The position numbers and the translations under genes are program-made. A DNA stretch of 64,000 bases. It comes from RI-231 sp041394905 (lineage in GTDB: Bacteria > Acidobacteriota > Terriglobia > Bryobacterales > UBA6623). The notes beneath the pieces were generated by a model. That model saw only the letters and a list, made by a program, of their open reading frames with translations. It was not told the origin of the DNA and made no database searches. Position 1 is the first letter of the stretch, and the number at the start of each line of letters is the position of its first letter. Of the stretch, positions 38,798 through 48,108 are shown piece after piece. Where the stretch lies: NCBI GenBank assembly GCA_041394905.1, contig JAWKHJ010000021.1, positions 60,240 through 124,239 of the forward strand, read 5' to 3'.

Positions 38798-39460
38798 ATG
38801 CAATTCGATCTTCTCGTCTTCGACCTGGATGGAACACTGATCGACTCCGAGCTCGATCTGGCGCTGTCGGTCAACGCCGTCCGCGCCGACGCAGGCCTCG
38901 ACCCGCTGCCGCACGAAACGGTGGCGAGCTACGTGGGCAACGGCGCACCGGTACTGATCCAACGCGCCCTCGACGCCGACGAGTCCGATCCTCGCGTCAA
39001 GGCCGGGCTCGAGCTCTTCTACCGCCACTACCACGAGCACATGCTCGACAACACCGATCTCTACCCTGGCGTCCGGGAGTCGCTCGACCGCTGGAAGTAC
39101 GAAGGGGTAGCCATGGCGGTGTTGACAAATAAGCCGGTGCGCTTCACCCATCACATCATTGAGGGCCTTGGGCTAACCGGCCATTTCGGGCGCGTCTACG
39201 GCGGCAACAGCTTCGAGACCAAAAAGCCTGACCCGGAAGGGCTCGAAACGATCATGCGCCAGCTCAGCGGCCACCGCAGCAACACGTTGATGATCGGCGA
39301 CTCCTGGGTGGACATCGCGACCGCCCGCAATGCGCAAGTGCAGTCGGTCGGAGTTACCTACGGTTTGCGGCCGGAGACGTTCGAGGAGTATCCGCCGGAC
39401 ATCTTGGTCGACTCGATGCCGGAGCTCGCCGAGCGGCTGGCACGCGGTCGGAAGGCGTAG
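38798..39460 (+). CDS. gph: HAD-family phosphatase, probably phosphoglycolate phosphatase
   Basis: The HAD motifs are all present: motif I LLVFDLDGTLIDSE, motif II AVLTNKPVRF, the conserved lysine in FETKKPDPEGLE, and motif IV MIGDSWVDIATARNAQ. The cap domain (VGNGAPVLIQRAL) matches Gph, which removes phosphate from 2-phosphoglycolate. Closely related HADs hydrolyse other sugar phosphates, so the substrate is not proven. ATG 38798 starts MQFDLLVFD. It is divergent from the propeller gene. Confidence 0.88.
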   Translation: MQFDLLVFDLDGTLIDSELDLALSVNAVRADAGLDPLPHETVASYVGNGAPVLIQRALDADESDPRVKAGLELFYRHYHEHMLDNTDLYPGVRESLDRWKYEGVAMAVLTNKPVRFTHHIIEGLGLTGHFGRVYGGNSFETKKPDPEGLETIMRQLSGHRSNTLMIGDSWVDIATARNAQVQSVGVTYGLRPETFEEYPPDILVDSMPELAERLARGRKA

Positions 39461-39486
39461 CTAGGCGAATCCGAAAGCAGCGCGGG

Positions 39487-40818
39487 CTACTCGATGCAGT
39501 AGACGTACTCCATCGTACGGATGAAGATCTGATTTCCGGCCGCGGCCGGGCTGGCTAGAGTGTATTCGTCGAGCTTGTTGACGGCCAGGATCTCGAGCGA
39601 TTCGTCGGCGCGGACCACTGTCGTTGCGCCGTCTTCACTCGTGGCGTAGATCTTGCCATCGGCCAACAGCGGGGACGCGCTATAGGTTCCCGGTTCCAGC
39701 CGCTTGCGTTCGCCGATGACTTCGCCCGTCTTGGGATCGAGCACGCTGAGGATTCCGCGGTCGTTGACCACGTAGAGGCGCTTGCCGTCGGTGGTCGGGG
39801 AAGGCACATCAGGCCCCATGTTGTTCGTCCAGACCTCGGCCTTGCCGGTGACGTCTCCGCTGCCGCCGGGTTTGAAGCCGATGAACGGTCTCCCTTCCCG
39901 GCTGGAGGTGAATACCAGATCTCCGACGGCGACCGAAGACGCGATGGTGCGGTAAGACCCGTCAGCGGTCGGGTTGAAACCGCCTAGGCGCCAAAGTTCC
40001 TTGCCTGTATTGATGTCGTGCCCGGTCGCGTAGTCGCCGCCGGAGACGAGCAACTGCGGCTGCCCGTCGACCTGGATCACAATTGGGGTGGCATAGTTGT
40101 CGGGCGACTCTCGCGGCGCATCGGTCGGCCGCTCCACCCGCCAGATGTTCTTGCCGCTGTCCTTGTCGATCGCCATCACGTACGAGGGGTCGTCGGTCGT
40201 CATACCGTGCAACACCTGCACGAACAGGCGGTCCTTGTAGAGCTTGGGCGAAGAGGCGTAACCCCAATTGAGCCCGAACTGGCCGTAGTCGGCTTGCAGG
40301 TCGCGCTGCCAGAGCTGATTCCCTTGGAAGTCAAACGCGGTCAGAGTGCCGACACCGGTGAGGACCCATATCTTGTCGCCATCCGTCACCGGCGACGGCG
40401 AGGCCATGTTGTGCTTGCGGTAGATCTTGTTGTGGCCACCGGTTTCCTTCTTCCACAGCACCTTGCCGTCTTCGCGATTGAGCGCGAGCAAGTAGAGCTT
40501 GTCCGAGCCCGTGCTCTCGGGGCGGGCGTTGAGCCGTCCGCCGCCTTGCTCGTACTTGAGCGGCTCGTTGAACCCGGCCTCAGCGGAGGTAACGAGCACG
40601 ACGTCATCCCAAACAATCGGCGTCGCCGCGCTCCAGCTCTCGGCCTTGACGCGCCATTTGACATGGTCAGTCGACGACCAGCGCACCGGCAAGGCTGCTG
40701 CCGTGTTGCTCGTCCCGTTGTGATTCGGCCCGCGCCACTGCGGCCAATTGTTCGCCGGTCCTTCCGCAAAAGCGAGCCCAGCCAGCAAAAAAACGGAGAG
40801 AACAATGGATCGCAGCAT
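39487..40818 (-). CDS. Exported PQQ-like beta-propeller repeat protein
   Basis: The 443-residue protein has a signal peptide (MLRSIVLSVFLLAGLAFA) then NWPQWRGPNHNGTS, the hallmark of the acidobacterial/planctomycete PQQ-like propeller family. Blades recur: GKVLWKKETGGH, NIWRVERPTDAP, GKELWRLGGFNP and LSVLDPKTGEVIGE. These share the WD-type fold of quinoprotein dehydrogenases and BamB, but I see no cofactor or catalytic site. It is probably a periplasmic binding protein. Confidence 0.87.
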   Translation of the reverse strand: MLRSIVLSVFLLAGLAFAEGPANNWPQWRGPNHNGTSNTAAALPVRWSSTDHVKWRVKAESWSAATPIVWDDVVLVTSAEAGFNEPLKYEQGGGRLNARPESTGSDKLYLLALNREDGKVLWKKETGGHNKIYRKHNMASPSPVTDGDKIWVLTGVGTLTAFDFQGNQLWQRDLQADYGQFGLNWGYASSPKLYKDRLFVQVLHGMTTDDPSYVMAIDKDSGKNIWRVERPTDAPRESPDNYATPIVIQVDGQPQLLVSGGDYATGHDINTGKELWRLGGFNPTADGSYRTIASSVAVGDLVFTSSREGRPFIGFKPGGSGDVTGKAEVWTNNMGPDVPSPTTDGKRLYVVNDRGILSVLDPKTGEVIGERKRLEPGTYSASPLLADGKIYATSEDGATTVVRADESLEILAVNKLDEYTLASPAAAGNQIFIRTMEYVYCIE

Positions 40819-40934
40819 TGCGAGGCCAGTATAACGGAGCCGCAGAGGGAAACCCAGGCCTCAATCGGAGCTCTGACGCTTCGAGCGGCCGCTTGCGCAC
40901 TTGCAACCGGTCCGGTTCAGACATGCCGAGGCGA

Positions 40935-42254
40935 CTAGGGCTTCATGCGGTAGATCATGCGCGGGAAGGCGATGGTCTCGCGTACGTGGTCAATTCCGCA
41001 GATCCAGGCGACGCAGCGCTCGATGCCCATACCGAAGCCGCCGTGCGGCACCGTCCCGTAGCGGCGCAGATCGAGATACCACTCGAAGGCTTCCCGTGGC
41101 AGCTTGTGCTCTTCGAGACGTTCGACGAGCAGGTCGTAGTCGTGGATGCGCTGGCCGCCCCCGATCAGCTCTCCGTAACCCTCCGGCGCGATCATGTCGA
41201 CGCCGAGCGCGACTTCCGGCCGTGCCGGGTCGGGTTGCATGTAGAACGCCTTGATGGCGGTCGGGAAGCGGTGGACCATGATGGGACGGTCGCGGCCTTC
41301 GCCAAGCAGCGTCTCGTCGGTGTTGCCGAAGTCGGCGCCCCATTCGATCTCGCTGCCCTTGCCTTGCAGAAACTTCACCGCATCGTCGTAGCTCATGCGG
41401 GGGAAAGGCCGCCGCACATGCTCGAGCGCCGTGACGTCCCGCTCGAGCGTCTTGAGCTCTTCCTGGCGCTCCTCGAGCACGCGGGCGACCACGTACTCGA
41501 CGAACTCCTCGGCGAGGTCCATGATGCCGTTGAGATCGATGAACGGCAGCTCCGGCTCGACCATCCAGAACTCAGTGAGGTGGCGACGCGTCTTGGACTT
41601 CTCGGCGCGAAAGGTCGGGCCGTAGCAGTAGACCTTGCCGAGCGCCATGGCGTTGGCCTCGTTGTAGAGCTGGCCCGATTGCGCGAGATACGCCGAGCCT
41701 TCGTCGAAGTAGGGCACTTCGAACAGCGTGGTTGTGCCCTCACAGGCCGCCGGCGTGAGGATGGGCGTATCGACGAGCGTGAAGCCGTTGTTGTCGAAGA
41801 AGTCGCGTACGGCGCGCACCACCGAGGCCCGTACCCGCAGAGTGGCGTGCTGCTTCTTGCTGCGCAGCCAGAGGTGGCGTTGGTCGAGCAGAAAGTCGAC
41901 GCCGTGTTCTTTGGGGGTGATCGGGAAAGGCGTCTCGGGCGAGACCGAGGCGAGGATCTCGATGTCGCTCATGTCGAGCTCGTACCCGCCTGGGGCGCGC
42001 TCATCCGCGCGCAACCGCCCCTCGACTGCAACGGCGGTCTCGTGAGTGAGATGGCGGATGCGGTCGAAAACGTCCGGGCCGACTTGGCTTTTGACGGCGA
42101 CGCACTGCATGAATCCAGTGCCGTCGCGCAGAATCGGGAAGGCGATCTTGCCCGAGCGGCGAAGGTTGTGCACCCAACCCTGGATGCGCACGATCTCGCC
42201 GTCATGCCCGGCGGCCTTCTCGATCGTGATTGTAGGAACGATTGCGTCGGCCAT
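40935..42254 (-). CDS. asnS: Asparaginyl-tRNA synthetase
   Basis: The 439-residue class II synthetase has the anticodon-binding OB fold (EIVRIQGWVHNLRRSGKIAF) and HAVDFL-type linker (EHGVDFLLDQRHLWLRSKKQ). The catalytic domain includes AACEGTTTLFEVPYF, motif 2 FRAEKSKTRRHLTEFWMVEPE and motif 3 GGFGMGIERCVAWICGIDH. The AsnRS-specific motif 2 ending WMVEPE separates it from AspRS. It charges tRNA-Asn directly. Confidence 0.95.
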   Translation of the reverse strand: MADAIVPTITIEKAAGHDGEIVRIQGWVHNLRRSGKIAFPILRDGTGFMQCVAVKSQVGPDVFDRIRHLTHETAVAVEGRLRADERAPGGYELDMSDIEILASVSPETPFPITPKEHGVDFLLDQRHLWLRSKKQHATLRVRASVVRAVRDFFDNNGFTLVDTPILTPAACEGTTTLFEVPYFDEGSAYLAQSGQLYNEANAMALGKVYCYGPTFRAEKSKTRRHLTEFWMVEPELPFIDLNGIMDLAEEFVEYVVARVLEERQEELKTLERDVTALEHVRRPFPRMSYDDAVKFLQGKGSEIEWGADFGNTDETLLGEGRDRPIMVHRFPTAIKAFYMQPDPARPEVALGVDMIAPEGYGELIGGGQRIHDYDLLVERLEEHKLPREAFEWYLDLRRYGTVPHGGFGMGIERCVAWICGIDHVRETIAFPRMIYRMKP

Positions 42255-42262
42255 GCTTACTT

Positions 42263-43096
42263 CTAGTCTCGAAGACTCTCCAATCGGTCGAATACTCTGC
42301 GCGCCTTGTCCAGCGGGGCCGCCTCATCGAGGCCTTCTCCGGGATCGAGCGCCAGCAGCGGCGACGAGTCGAGGCCGCGAACCAAGCGCATCACGGCGGG
42401 CCAATCGATGGTTCCGCCTTCGTCCTCAGGGAATAGCCGAAGGTCGGATTCGCCGTCATTGTCCTCAAGCTCGACTATGCGGATACTCTCCCGCATCTTC
42501 TCAAATTCCTCTTCCACACCGGCTCCGCGATGCGCCGCCCCCACGCGAAAGGCGTAGCCGAACGGTAGGTGCGTCACGCGCAGAAAGTGCGCGAGCTGAT
42601 CGGCCGTACACAGCTCGTTCGCGAAATTCTCGAGCAGAATCTCGACCCTGAGCTGCCGCGCCATCACGTGCAGTTCGTCGAGCGCATTGAAGGCGGAGTC
42701 GATCTTCGCTTCGTGGAACTCCTCGTCCGGGGCTCCAAAGTGCAGGATGAAGTACCGGAAGGGGATGAGGTCTGCCAGCTCGAGCGCGCGCTTGAGCTCA
42801 TCGGTTGCCTTGATGCGTGCGGGCTTCTCACGCTCGGTGATGCGGATCACGCCGTCAGGGCCGCCGCGCAGACCCGCCTGATCGTCGCGCTGTGGTGCTA
42901 CGAGCGTAACCGGTTGCAGCTCGGAATCGGCGAACCAGTGCCGCAAATCGTCGATCTGCGCACGCTGGCGGTAGTCCAGGTGACGGCGGTCACAGTCCAG
43001 TTGGACGGAGCAGATGACGGCCCGCGCAATCTTGTCGAGCAAGGCCGCGGTCAGGCGTTGGTCGGCGAACAGACGTGTCGAAAGCGCCCAGCGCAT
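42263..43096 (-). CDS. Sugar phosphate isomerase/epimerase-like TIM barrel (cytoplasmic)
   Basis: From ATG 43096 (MRWALSTRLFADQRL) the 277-residue protein has typical AP-endonuclease-2 TIM-barrel strands: WFADSELQPVTLVAP, FRYFILHFGAPDEEFHEAK, RVEILLENFANELCT with its glutamate, YAFRVGAAHRGAG, SIRIVELEDNDGESDLR and LLALDPGEGLDEAAP. Some positions usually holding metal ligands are changed (the strand after the LLENF glutamate lacks the usual D-x-GH), so activity is unclear. The frame is open far upstream, antisense to the Memo gene; that part is spurious. It starts 8 bp from asnS. Confidence 0.75.
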   Translation of the reverse strand: MRWALSTRLFADQRLTAALLDKIARAVICSVQLDCDRRHLDYRQRAQIDDLRHWFADSELQPVTLVAPQRDDQAGLRGGPDGVIRITEREKPARIKATDELKRALELADLIPFRYFILHFGAPDEEFHEAKIDSAFNALDELHVMARQLRVEILLENFANELCTADQLAHFLRVTHLPFGYAFRVGAAHRGAGVEEEFEKMRESIRIVELEDNDGESDLRLFPEDEGGTIDWPAVMRLVRGLDSSPLLALDPGEGLDEAAPLDKARRVFDRLESLRD

Positions 43097-43147
43097 GGAG
43101 TCGTCCGATTGTAGCGTGGCGGGTGCGGTCGCCCTTACGCTGAGGAG

Positions 43148-44393
43148 ATGGCGCGCAAGCTTCCCCCGTTGCGGTACGAGCTGGATTTGATGCCCTCGCC
43201 GCTGGAAGACCGGCCGGGGCTGTTGATGCGCGACCCATTCCAGTACACCGACGCCACGCTGATCCTGCCACCCTTGCTTGCGCAGGCCCTGGCCTTGTTC
43301 GACGGCGAAGCGAGCGAGCTTGATCTGCGCGCTTGGCTGACCCAGAAGACCGGGGAGCTCGAAACGTCCGACCTCGCGGCGCACCTGCTCCGCACGCTCG
43401 ACGAGAACGGCTTCCTGCAATCGGACGCCTTCTTCGCCATGCGGGACCAGAAGCATACCGACTTCGCCGCAGCGCCTGAGCGGCAGCCGGCGCGCAGGCT
43501 CCGCCTACCCTGACCAGCCGGATGCACTGCGAGCAACCATGCTGGGGTGGGACCTGCCACCCGCTCAGGCAGGCGCAACCGCACGCCAGGGCCGGCTGGT
43601 CGGGCTCGCGGCGCCCCACGTCAGCCCGGAAGGCGGTTTCAAGAGCTATGCCGCCGCCTATCGGCTACTAAAGCCGGAGGACACCGACAAGACGTTCATC
43701 ATCCTGGGCACTTCGCACTACGGCGAGCCGGAGCATTTCGGGTTGACGCGCAAGTCCTACCAGACCCCGCTTGGTCCAGTCGAGACCGACACGGCCATCG
43801 TCGACGCGCTCGAACGCGCCGGAGGCGACTCCGTCCGGATGGAGGACTACTGCCACGCAAGCGAGCACTCGATTGAGTTCCAGTCGTTATACCTGCAAGC
43901 CGCCTTACACGACGCACTGCCTGAGGGCGAACGCTTGCGCGCCGTGCCCGTACTGTGCGGCTCGTTCTACCGCAGCTTGGTAAACGGCAAGCCGCCCGAG
44001 AGCGATGAAAGGGTGAAGCGCTTCCTCGATGCGCTCTCCGAGCTCTCCGCCAAGCGCGACGACCTGATCTGGGTGCTGGGCGTGGACATGGCGCACATCG
44101 GACGCCGATACGGTGACCGAGACGCCGCTGAGGCCGAGACCGGGCATATGCTGGAGGTGCGCGCCAAGGACGAGGCCCGCCTGCAACGAATGGAAGCAGG
44201 CGACTCTGGAGGGTTCTTCGATCTCGTGCATCCGAACCGCGACGAGCTGCGTTGGTGCGGGTACGCTCCGATCTACGCGTTCCTCCACTCGCAAAGCGGA
44301 ATTACGGGTCGCACACTCCTTTATGAGCAGTGGAATATCGATCCTCAGTCCGTCGTAAGCTTTGCCGGAGTAGAGTTTCAGTCGAATCACTAA
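43148..44393 (+). CDS. AmmeMemoRadiSam system protein B (Memo) with N-terminal winged-helix-like domain (one frameshift)
   Basis: The first 115 residues (PPLRYELDLMPSPLEDRPGL, AQALALFDGEASELDLRAWL, LRTLDENGFLQSD) look like a PqqD-type winged helix. After a frame change near 43490 the sequence continues AGSAYPDQPDALRATMLGWD, then the Memo core GLAAPHVSPEGGFKSYAAAY, FIILGTSHYGEPEHFGLT, ASEHSIEFQSLYLQ and LGVDMAHIGRRYGD, with the metal-binding His/Asp/Cys pattern (VPVLCGSFY). Memo proteins bind copper or iron. In bacteria they accompany AMMECR1 and radical-SAM partners, neither of which is seen here. A lost AC dinucleotide (GCGCACGC to GCGCGC) would explain the break. Confidence 0.82.
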
Positions 44394-44435
44394 CCTGGCC
44401 GACTCGGATAAGCTTGTATCCTTTTGTGAACACAT

Positions 44436-45950
44436 ATGATTTCGCTGCGGGCCATACCTAGAATCTGCGTTGCCCTCGGCGCACGAGACGCGGCAGGGCT
44501 CGAGCAGTTGATGCAGGCAACGCTCGACCGTGGTCACCGCTTCCTCGAATTGCGCCTGGATATGCTCGACGACCCAGCCTCGGGCGTCATTTTGCTCGAC
44601 CGGATCGGAGAGTCGAATCCTCAGATGCTGGTGCTGGCGACGTGCCGGCGGACCGAAGCGCAAGGCGAGTTCCTCGGCACGATCGAGGAGCAACAGCGCA
44701 TTCTCGAGTCGGCGATCGAAGCCGGTGCTCGGCTGGTCGACGTCGAGATCGAGACGGCGGAACAAAAGCCGTCGATTCTCACCGAGCTTGGGGAAGGCGC
44801 GCGGGTGGTGCTCTCCTACCACGACTTCAAAGGCTGCCCTCCGCTCGGGCCCGTGCTCGAGCGGTTGCGCCGGCACCCCGCGGATATTTTCAAGATTGCG
44901 GTGACCGCGAACAAGCCCACCGACAACCTGGAGTTGCTGCGGCTGCTCGATGCGAAGGATGACACCGCGCTGGTGACGTTGGGGATGGGCGAGGCGGGCT
45001 ATACCAGCCGTATCCTCGCCCCGTCGCGCGGGGCGGTCTTCACGTTCGCCGCACCCGATTCCGCGCCCGGCACTGCGCCCGGGCAGTTGTCGGCGACGCG
45101 CATGCGCGACCTCTACCAGGCGCACAAGCGCAGCCGCAATACCAAGATCTACGGCGTGATTGCGTCCCCAGTAGCGCACTCGCTCTCCCCCGCCCTGCAC
45201 AACCGCTCGTTCCGCCGCCGCCGGATGAACGCATGCTATCTGCCCTTCCTGGTGGAGGAGGACCAACTCGACGACTTTCTCGCGCTGGCCAAGTTCCTCG
45301 ACGTCGAGGGCTTCAGCGTGACGATTCCGCACAAGCAGGCGATCGTGAAGCTGCTCGACGAGATCGACGAGCTCTCCAAGCGCATCGGCGCAGTAAACAC
45401 CGTCTACCGCAAAGACGGCAAGCTATGCGGAACCAACACGGACGTGGTGGGCGTGATCAAGCCGCTCGAGAAACGGATCACGATCCAGGGCTCGCGCGTG
45501 CTCGTAGTCGGCGCCGGTGGAGCGGCGCGGGCGGCTGTGTTCGCGCTGGCGGACAAGGGCGCGGAGGTGACCGTGGCCGCGCGCAACGCCGCCAAGGCCA
45601 AGGCGCTCGCCAAAGCTGCGGGAGTGAAGACCGCAGCATGGGATAAACTCGCCGGGCAGAGCTATGACGCGCTGATCCAGGCAACACCGGTCGGCATGCA
45701 CCCCAACGACAGCGAGAACCTGTTTCCGGAGGAAATTCCGGCCGAGTTGGTCTTCGACATGGTCTACAACCCGCTCGAGACCGCTCTGCTGCGCAACGCG
45801 CGTCAGCAGGGCAAGCAGACCATCCAGGGCCTCGAGATGTTCCTCGAGCAGGCCATGGCTCAGTTCCAGTTGTGGACCGGTGCGAAGGCGCCGCGGACGA
45901 CCATGCGCGACGCTGTGCTAGAGGTATTACAAGGCGTTGAAACCAGATGA
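44436..45950 (+). CDS. aroDE: Fused 3-dehydroquinate dehydratase / shikimate dehydrogenase
   Basis: Residues 1-220 are a type I dehydroquinase: LELRLDMLDDP, the catalytic VVLSYHDF (His129) and DIFKIAVTAN (Schiff-base Lys153). Residues 240-504 are shikimate dehydrogenase: IYGVIASPVAHSLSPALHN, GFSVTIPHKQAI (catalytic Lys), GAVNTVYRKDG, TNTDVVGV, and NADP-binding VLVVGAGGAARAAVF. Together they carry out two consecutive steps of the shikimate pathway. The fusion is common in Acidobacteria and plants. Its stop overlaps the trpE start by 4 bp, linking chorismate supply to tryptophan synthesis. Confidence 0.95.
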   Translation: MISLRAIPRICVALGARDAAGLEQLMQATLDRGHRFLELRLDMLDDPASGVILLDRIGESNPQMLVLATCRRTEAQGEFLGTIEEQQRILESAIEAGARLVDVEIETAEQKPSILTELGEGARVVLSYHDFKGCPPLGPVLERLRRHPADIFKIAVTANKPTDNLELLRLLDAKDDTALVTLGMGEAGYTSRILAPSRGAVFTFAAPDSAPGTAPGQLSATRMRDLYQAHKRSRNTKIYGVIASPVAHSLSPALHNRSFRRRRMNACYLPFLVEEDQLDDFLALAKFLDVEGFSVTIPHKQAIVKLLDEIDELSKRIGAVNTVYRKDGKLCGTNTDVVGVIKPLEKRITIQGSRVLVVGAGGAARAAVFALADKGAEVTVAARNAAKAKALAKAAGVKTAAWDKLAGQSYDALIQATPVGMHPNDSENLFPEEIPAELVFDMVYNPLETALLRNARQQGKQTIQGLEMFLEQAMAQFQLWTGAKAPRTTMRDAVLEVLQGVETR

Positions 45951-47415
45951 ATCCGGATCTAGAGGCGTTTCGCAGGCTGGCGCAAGACGGAAATGTCGCG
46001 CCGGTCTGGAAAGCGCTGACGGCTGATCTCGAGACGCCGGTCTCCGCGTATCTCAAGCTGGCTGAGGGTCGCAAGTTCTCCTTCTTGCTCGAGAGCGTGG
46101 AGGGCGGCGAGCGTATCGCGCGCTACACCTACCTCGGCGCAGACCCGTTTCTTAAAGTCACCGCCAAAGGCTCGACGGTCGAGATCGAAGAGGGCGGGCG
46201 GCGTGAAACGCGCGAAGGCTCGGTGTTCGACGTGCTTCGCGAGCTGGTGGGCCGCTACAAGCCGGTGCACGTCGAAGGGCTGCCGCCGTTCACGGCCGGC
46301 GCGGTCGGCTACGCCGGGTTCGACTTGGTGCGGCTGATCGAGCCGCGCGTGCCGGAATTTCGCGTCCAGGACAGCGACGCGCCCGACGCGGTCTTCCTGT
46401 TCTTCTCGACGCTGCTCGCCTTCGACCACGCCAAGCATCAGATCCTGGCCATCGCCAACGTGCGGACTGACGAGCACGAGGATCTCGACCAAGCTTACGC
46501 CGAAGCCTGCGCGCAGATCGAAGAGATCGAGCGGCTGCTCGCCCGCCCGACGCCGCTGCCGCCTAAGGCCGACTCGCACGCGCCGCTCGAGGTTCGCTCC
46601 AACTTTACCCGCGAGGAGTTCTGCGCGGCGGTTGAGAAAGCCAAGGAATACATTCTTGCCGGAGACATCTTCCAAGTGGTTCTCTCGCAGCGGCTGGAAA
46701 TGGAGCCCGGCGTCGCGCCGTTTCAGATCTACCGCGCCCTGCGTGCCGTCAACCCTTCTCCCTACTTGTTCTACCTCCAGCTCGACGATCAGGCTGTGCT
46801 GGGCAGCTCGCCCGAGATGCTCGTCAAGGTAGAGGGGCGCGACGTTGAATATCGTCCGATCGCCGGCACGCGCCGCGCGGCAAGGACGAAGCCGAGGATC
46901 GCGCCCTGGCCGCCGACCTGCTCGCTGACGAAAAAGAGCTGGCCGAGCACGTGATGCTGGTCGATCTGGGCCGCAACGACGTGGGCCGAGTGAGCGAATT
47001 CGGTTCGGTGTGCATCCCCGAGTTCAAGATCATCGAGTATTACTCGCACGTCATGCACATTGTTTCGGGCGTACGCGGCAAGCTTCGCGCCGACAAGGAC
47101 GTATTCGACGCCTTGGTGGCATGCTTTCCCGCCGGGACGGTCTCCGGTGCGCCGAAAGTGCGCGCGATGGAGATCATCGCCGAGCTCGAGCCGACCAAAC
47201 GCGGCGTCTATTCGGGGGCGGTGCTCTACCTGGACTTTTCCGGCAACCTCAATACCTGCATCGCCATTCGCACGATGCGTATGGAGGGCGACAAGGCCTT
47301 CCTGCAAGTGGGCGCTGGCATCGTGGCCGATTCCGTCCCGGAGACGGAGTGGGACGAGACGATGAACAAAGCCGGAGCTCTGCTCAAGGCTGTGGAGAAG
47401 GCGCGGGAGTTGTAG
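45947..47415 (+). CDS. trpE: Anthranilate synthase component I (one frameshift)
   Basis: The first frame holds the N-terminal domain (TADLETPVSAYLKLAEGRKF, FLLESVEGGERIARYTYLGA, the Trp-feedback region) and the start of the chorismate-binding domain (FCAAVEKAKEYILAGDIFQV, NPSPYLFYLQLDD, YRPIAGTRR). The second frame completes it: MLVDLGRNDVGRVSEFGSV, HVMHIVSGVRGKLRADKD, AGTVSGAPKVRAMEII and LNTCIAIRTMRMEGDKAFLQ. One base missing near 46883 (CGCCGCGCGGCAAGG) joins them as TRRRGKDEAEDRALAADLL. TrpE makes anthranilate from chorismate with the TrpG glutaminase. The gene overlaps aroDE by 4 bp. Confidence 0.93.
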
Positions 47416-47428
47416 ACTACCTGTGGTG

Positions 47429-48010
47429 ATGCGCCTGCTCCTCACGTTCGCCCTGTTTGCCGCAGCCCTGCCGGCCGCGGAGGATCTACATCTGGGGCGT
47501 TCGTTAGAGCAGTGGAACAAGGAGCTCAAGGCGGGGATCGCACGAGCGCCTGCTGGCCGCGCGAGCCCTGGGCGAGATGGGCTAGCGGGAAACCAGGGCG
47601 CGCTCGACGCGCTGACCGCCGCGCTGGCCAACAAAGACTCCGCTGTACGCTTCTGGTCCGCCATTGCATTGGGCGAGATGGGCGACCGGGCCGCAACGGC
47701 GCAGCAGGCGCTCGAGAAGGCGCTGCAAGACCCGACTCCGGAGGTGCGCGTGTGGGCCGCCTATGCGCTGGCCCGCCAAGGCCGCGCGGATGCAGGCGTT
47801 CCGGTGTTGATCGAAGTGCTGGGCGACCCTGAGCGCGGCGCACGGCTGCAAGCGGTGACCGCCCTCGACCAACTCGGCGAAACCGGCCGGCCAGCCGCGG
47901 AGGCGATGAAGCAAGCCGTCTCCGACGACTTCGACTATGTCGGCCGCATCGCGCGTCACGCTCTGTGGGCGCTGGGCGAGCGGGCGTGTCCGTATCGCAA
48001 TTGCGATTGA
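47429..48010 (+). CDS. Exported HEAT-repeat protein (two compensating indels)
   Basis: ATG 47429 gives a signal peptide (MRLLLTFALFAAALPAAED). About four HEAT/PBS-lyase-like repeats follow: ALDALTAALANKDSAVRFWS, AIALGEMGDRAATAQQALEK, VRVWAAYALARQGRADAGVP and RLQAVTALDQLGETGRPAAE. Residues 32-50 read oddly; in another frame this stretch reads ERLLAARALGEMG, so two indels near 47535 and 47580 cancel. HEAT repeats bind proteins. In related genomes such genes lie beside sulfatases and DUF1501 proteins. Function unknown. Confidence 0.75.
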   Translation: MRLLLTFALFAAALPAAEDLHLGRSLEQWNKELKAGIARAPAGRASPGRDGLAGNQGALDALTAALANKDSAVRFWSAIALGEMGDRAATAQQALEKALQDPTPEVRVWAAYALARQGRADAGVPVLIEVLGDPERGARLQAVTALDQLGETGRPAAEAMKQAVSDDFDYVGRIARHALWALGERACPYRNCD

Positions 48011-48108
48011 GCCGGTCTTTTCGCTCCCTCAGGCCAAACTTCGCTGCAATTGGGGCGAAATCAGATCTTTGGTCCGACCGCTAAACTCGCTAAGATCAAG
48101 CGGATACC

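Noticed and set aside
40818..42266. A 482-codon open frame on the plus strand
   Set aside because: It is antisense to asnS, a certain gene, and shows no family motif.
43905..45332. A 475-codon open frame on the minus strand
   Set aside because: It is antisense to the Memo gene and aroDE; composition and lack of motifs mark it as a shadow.
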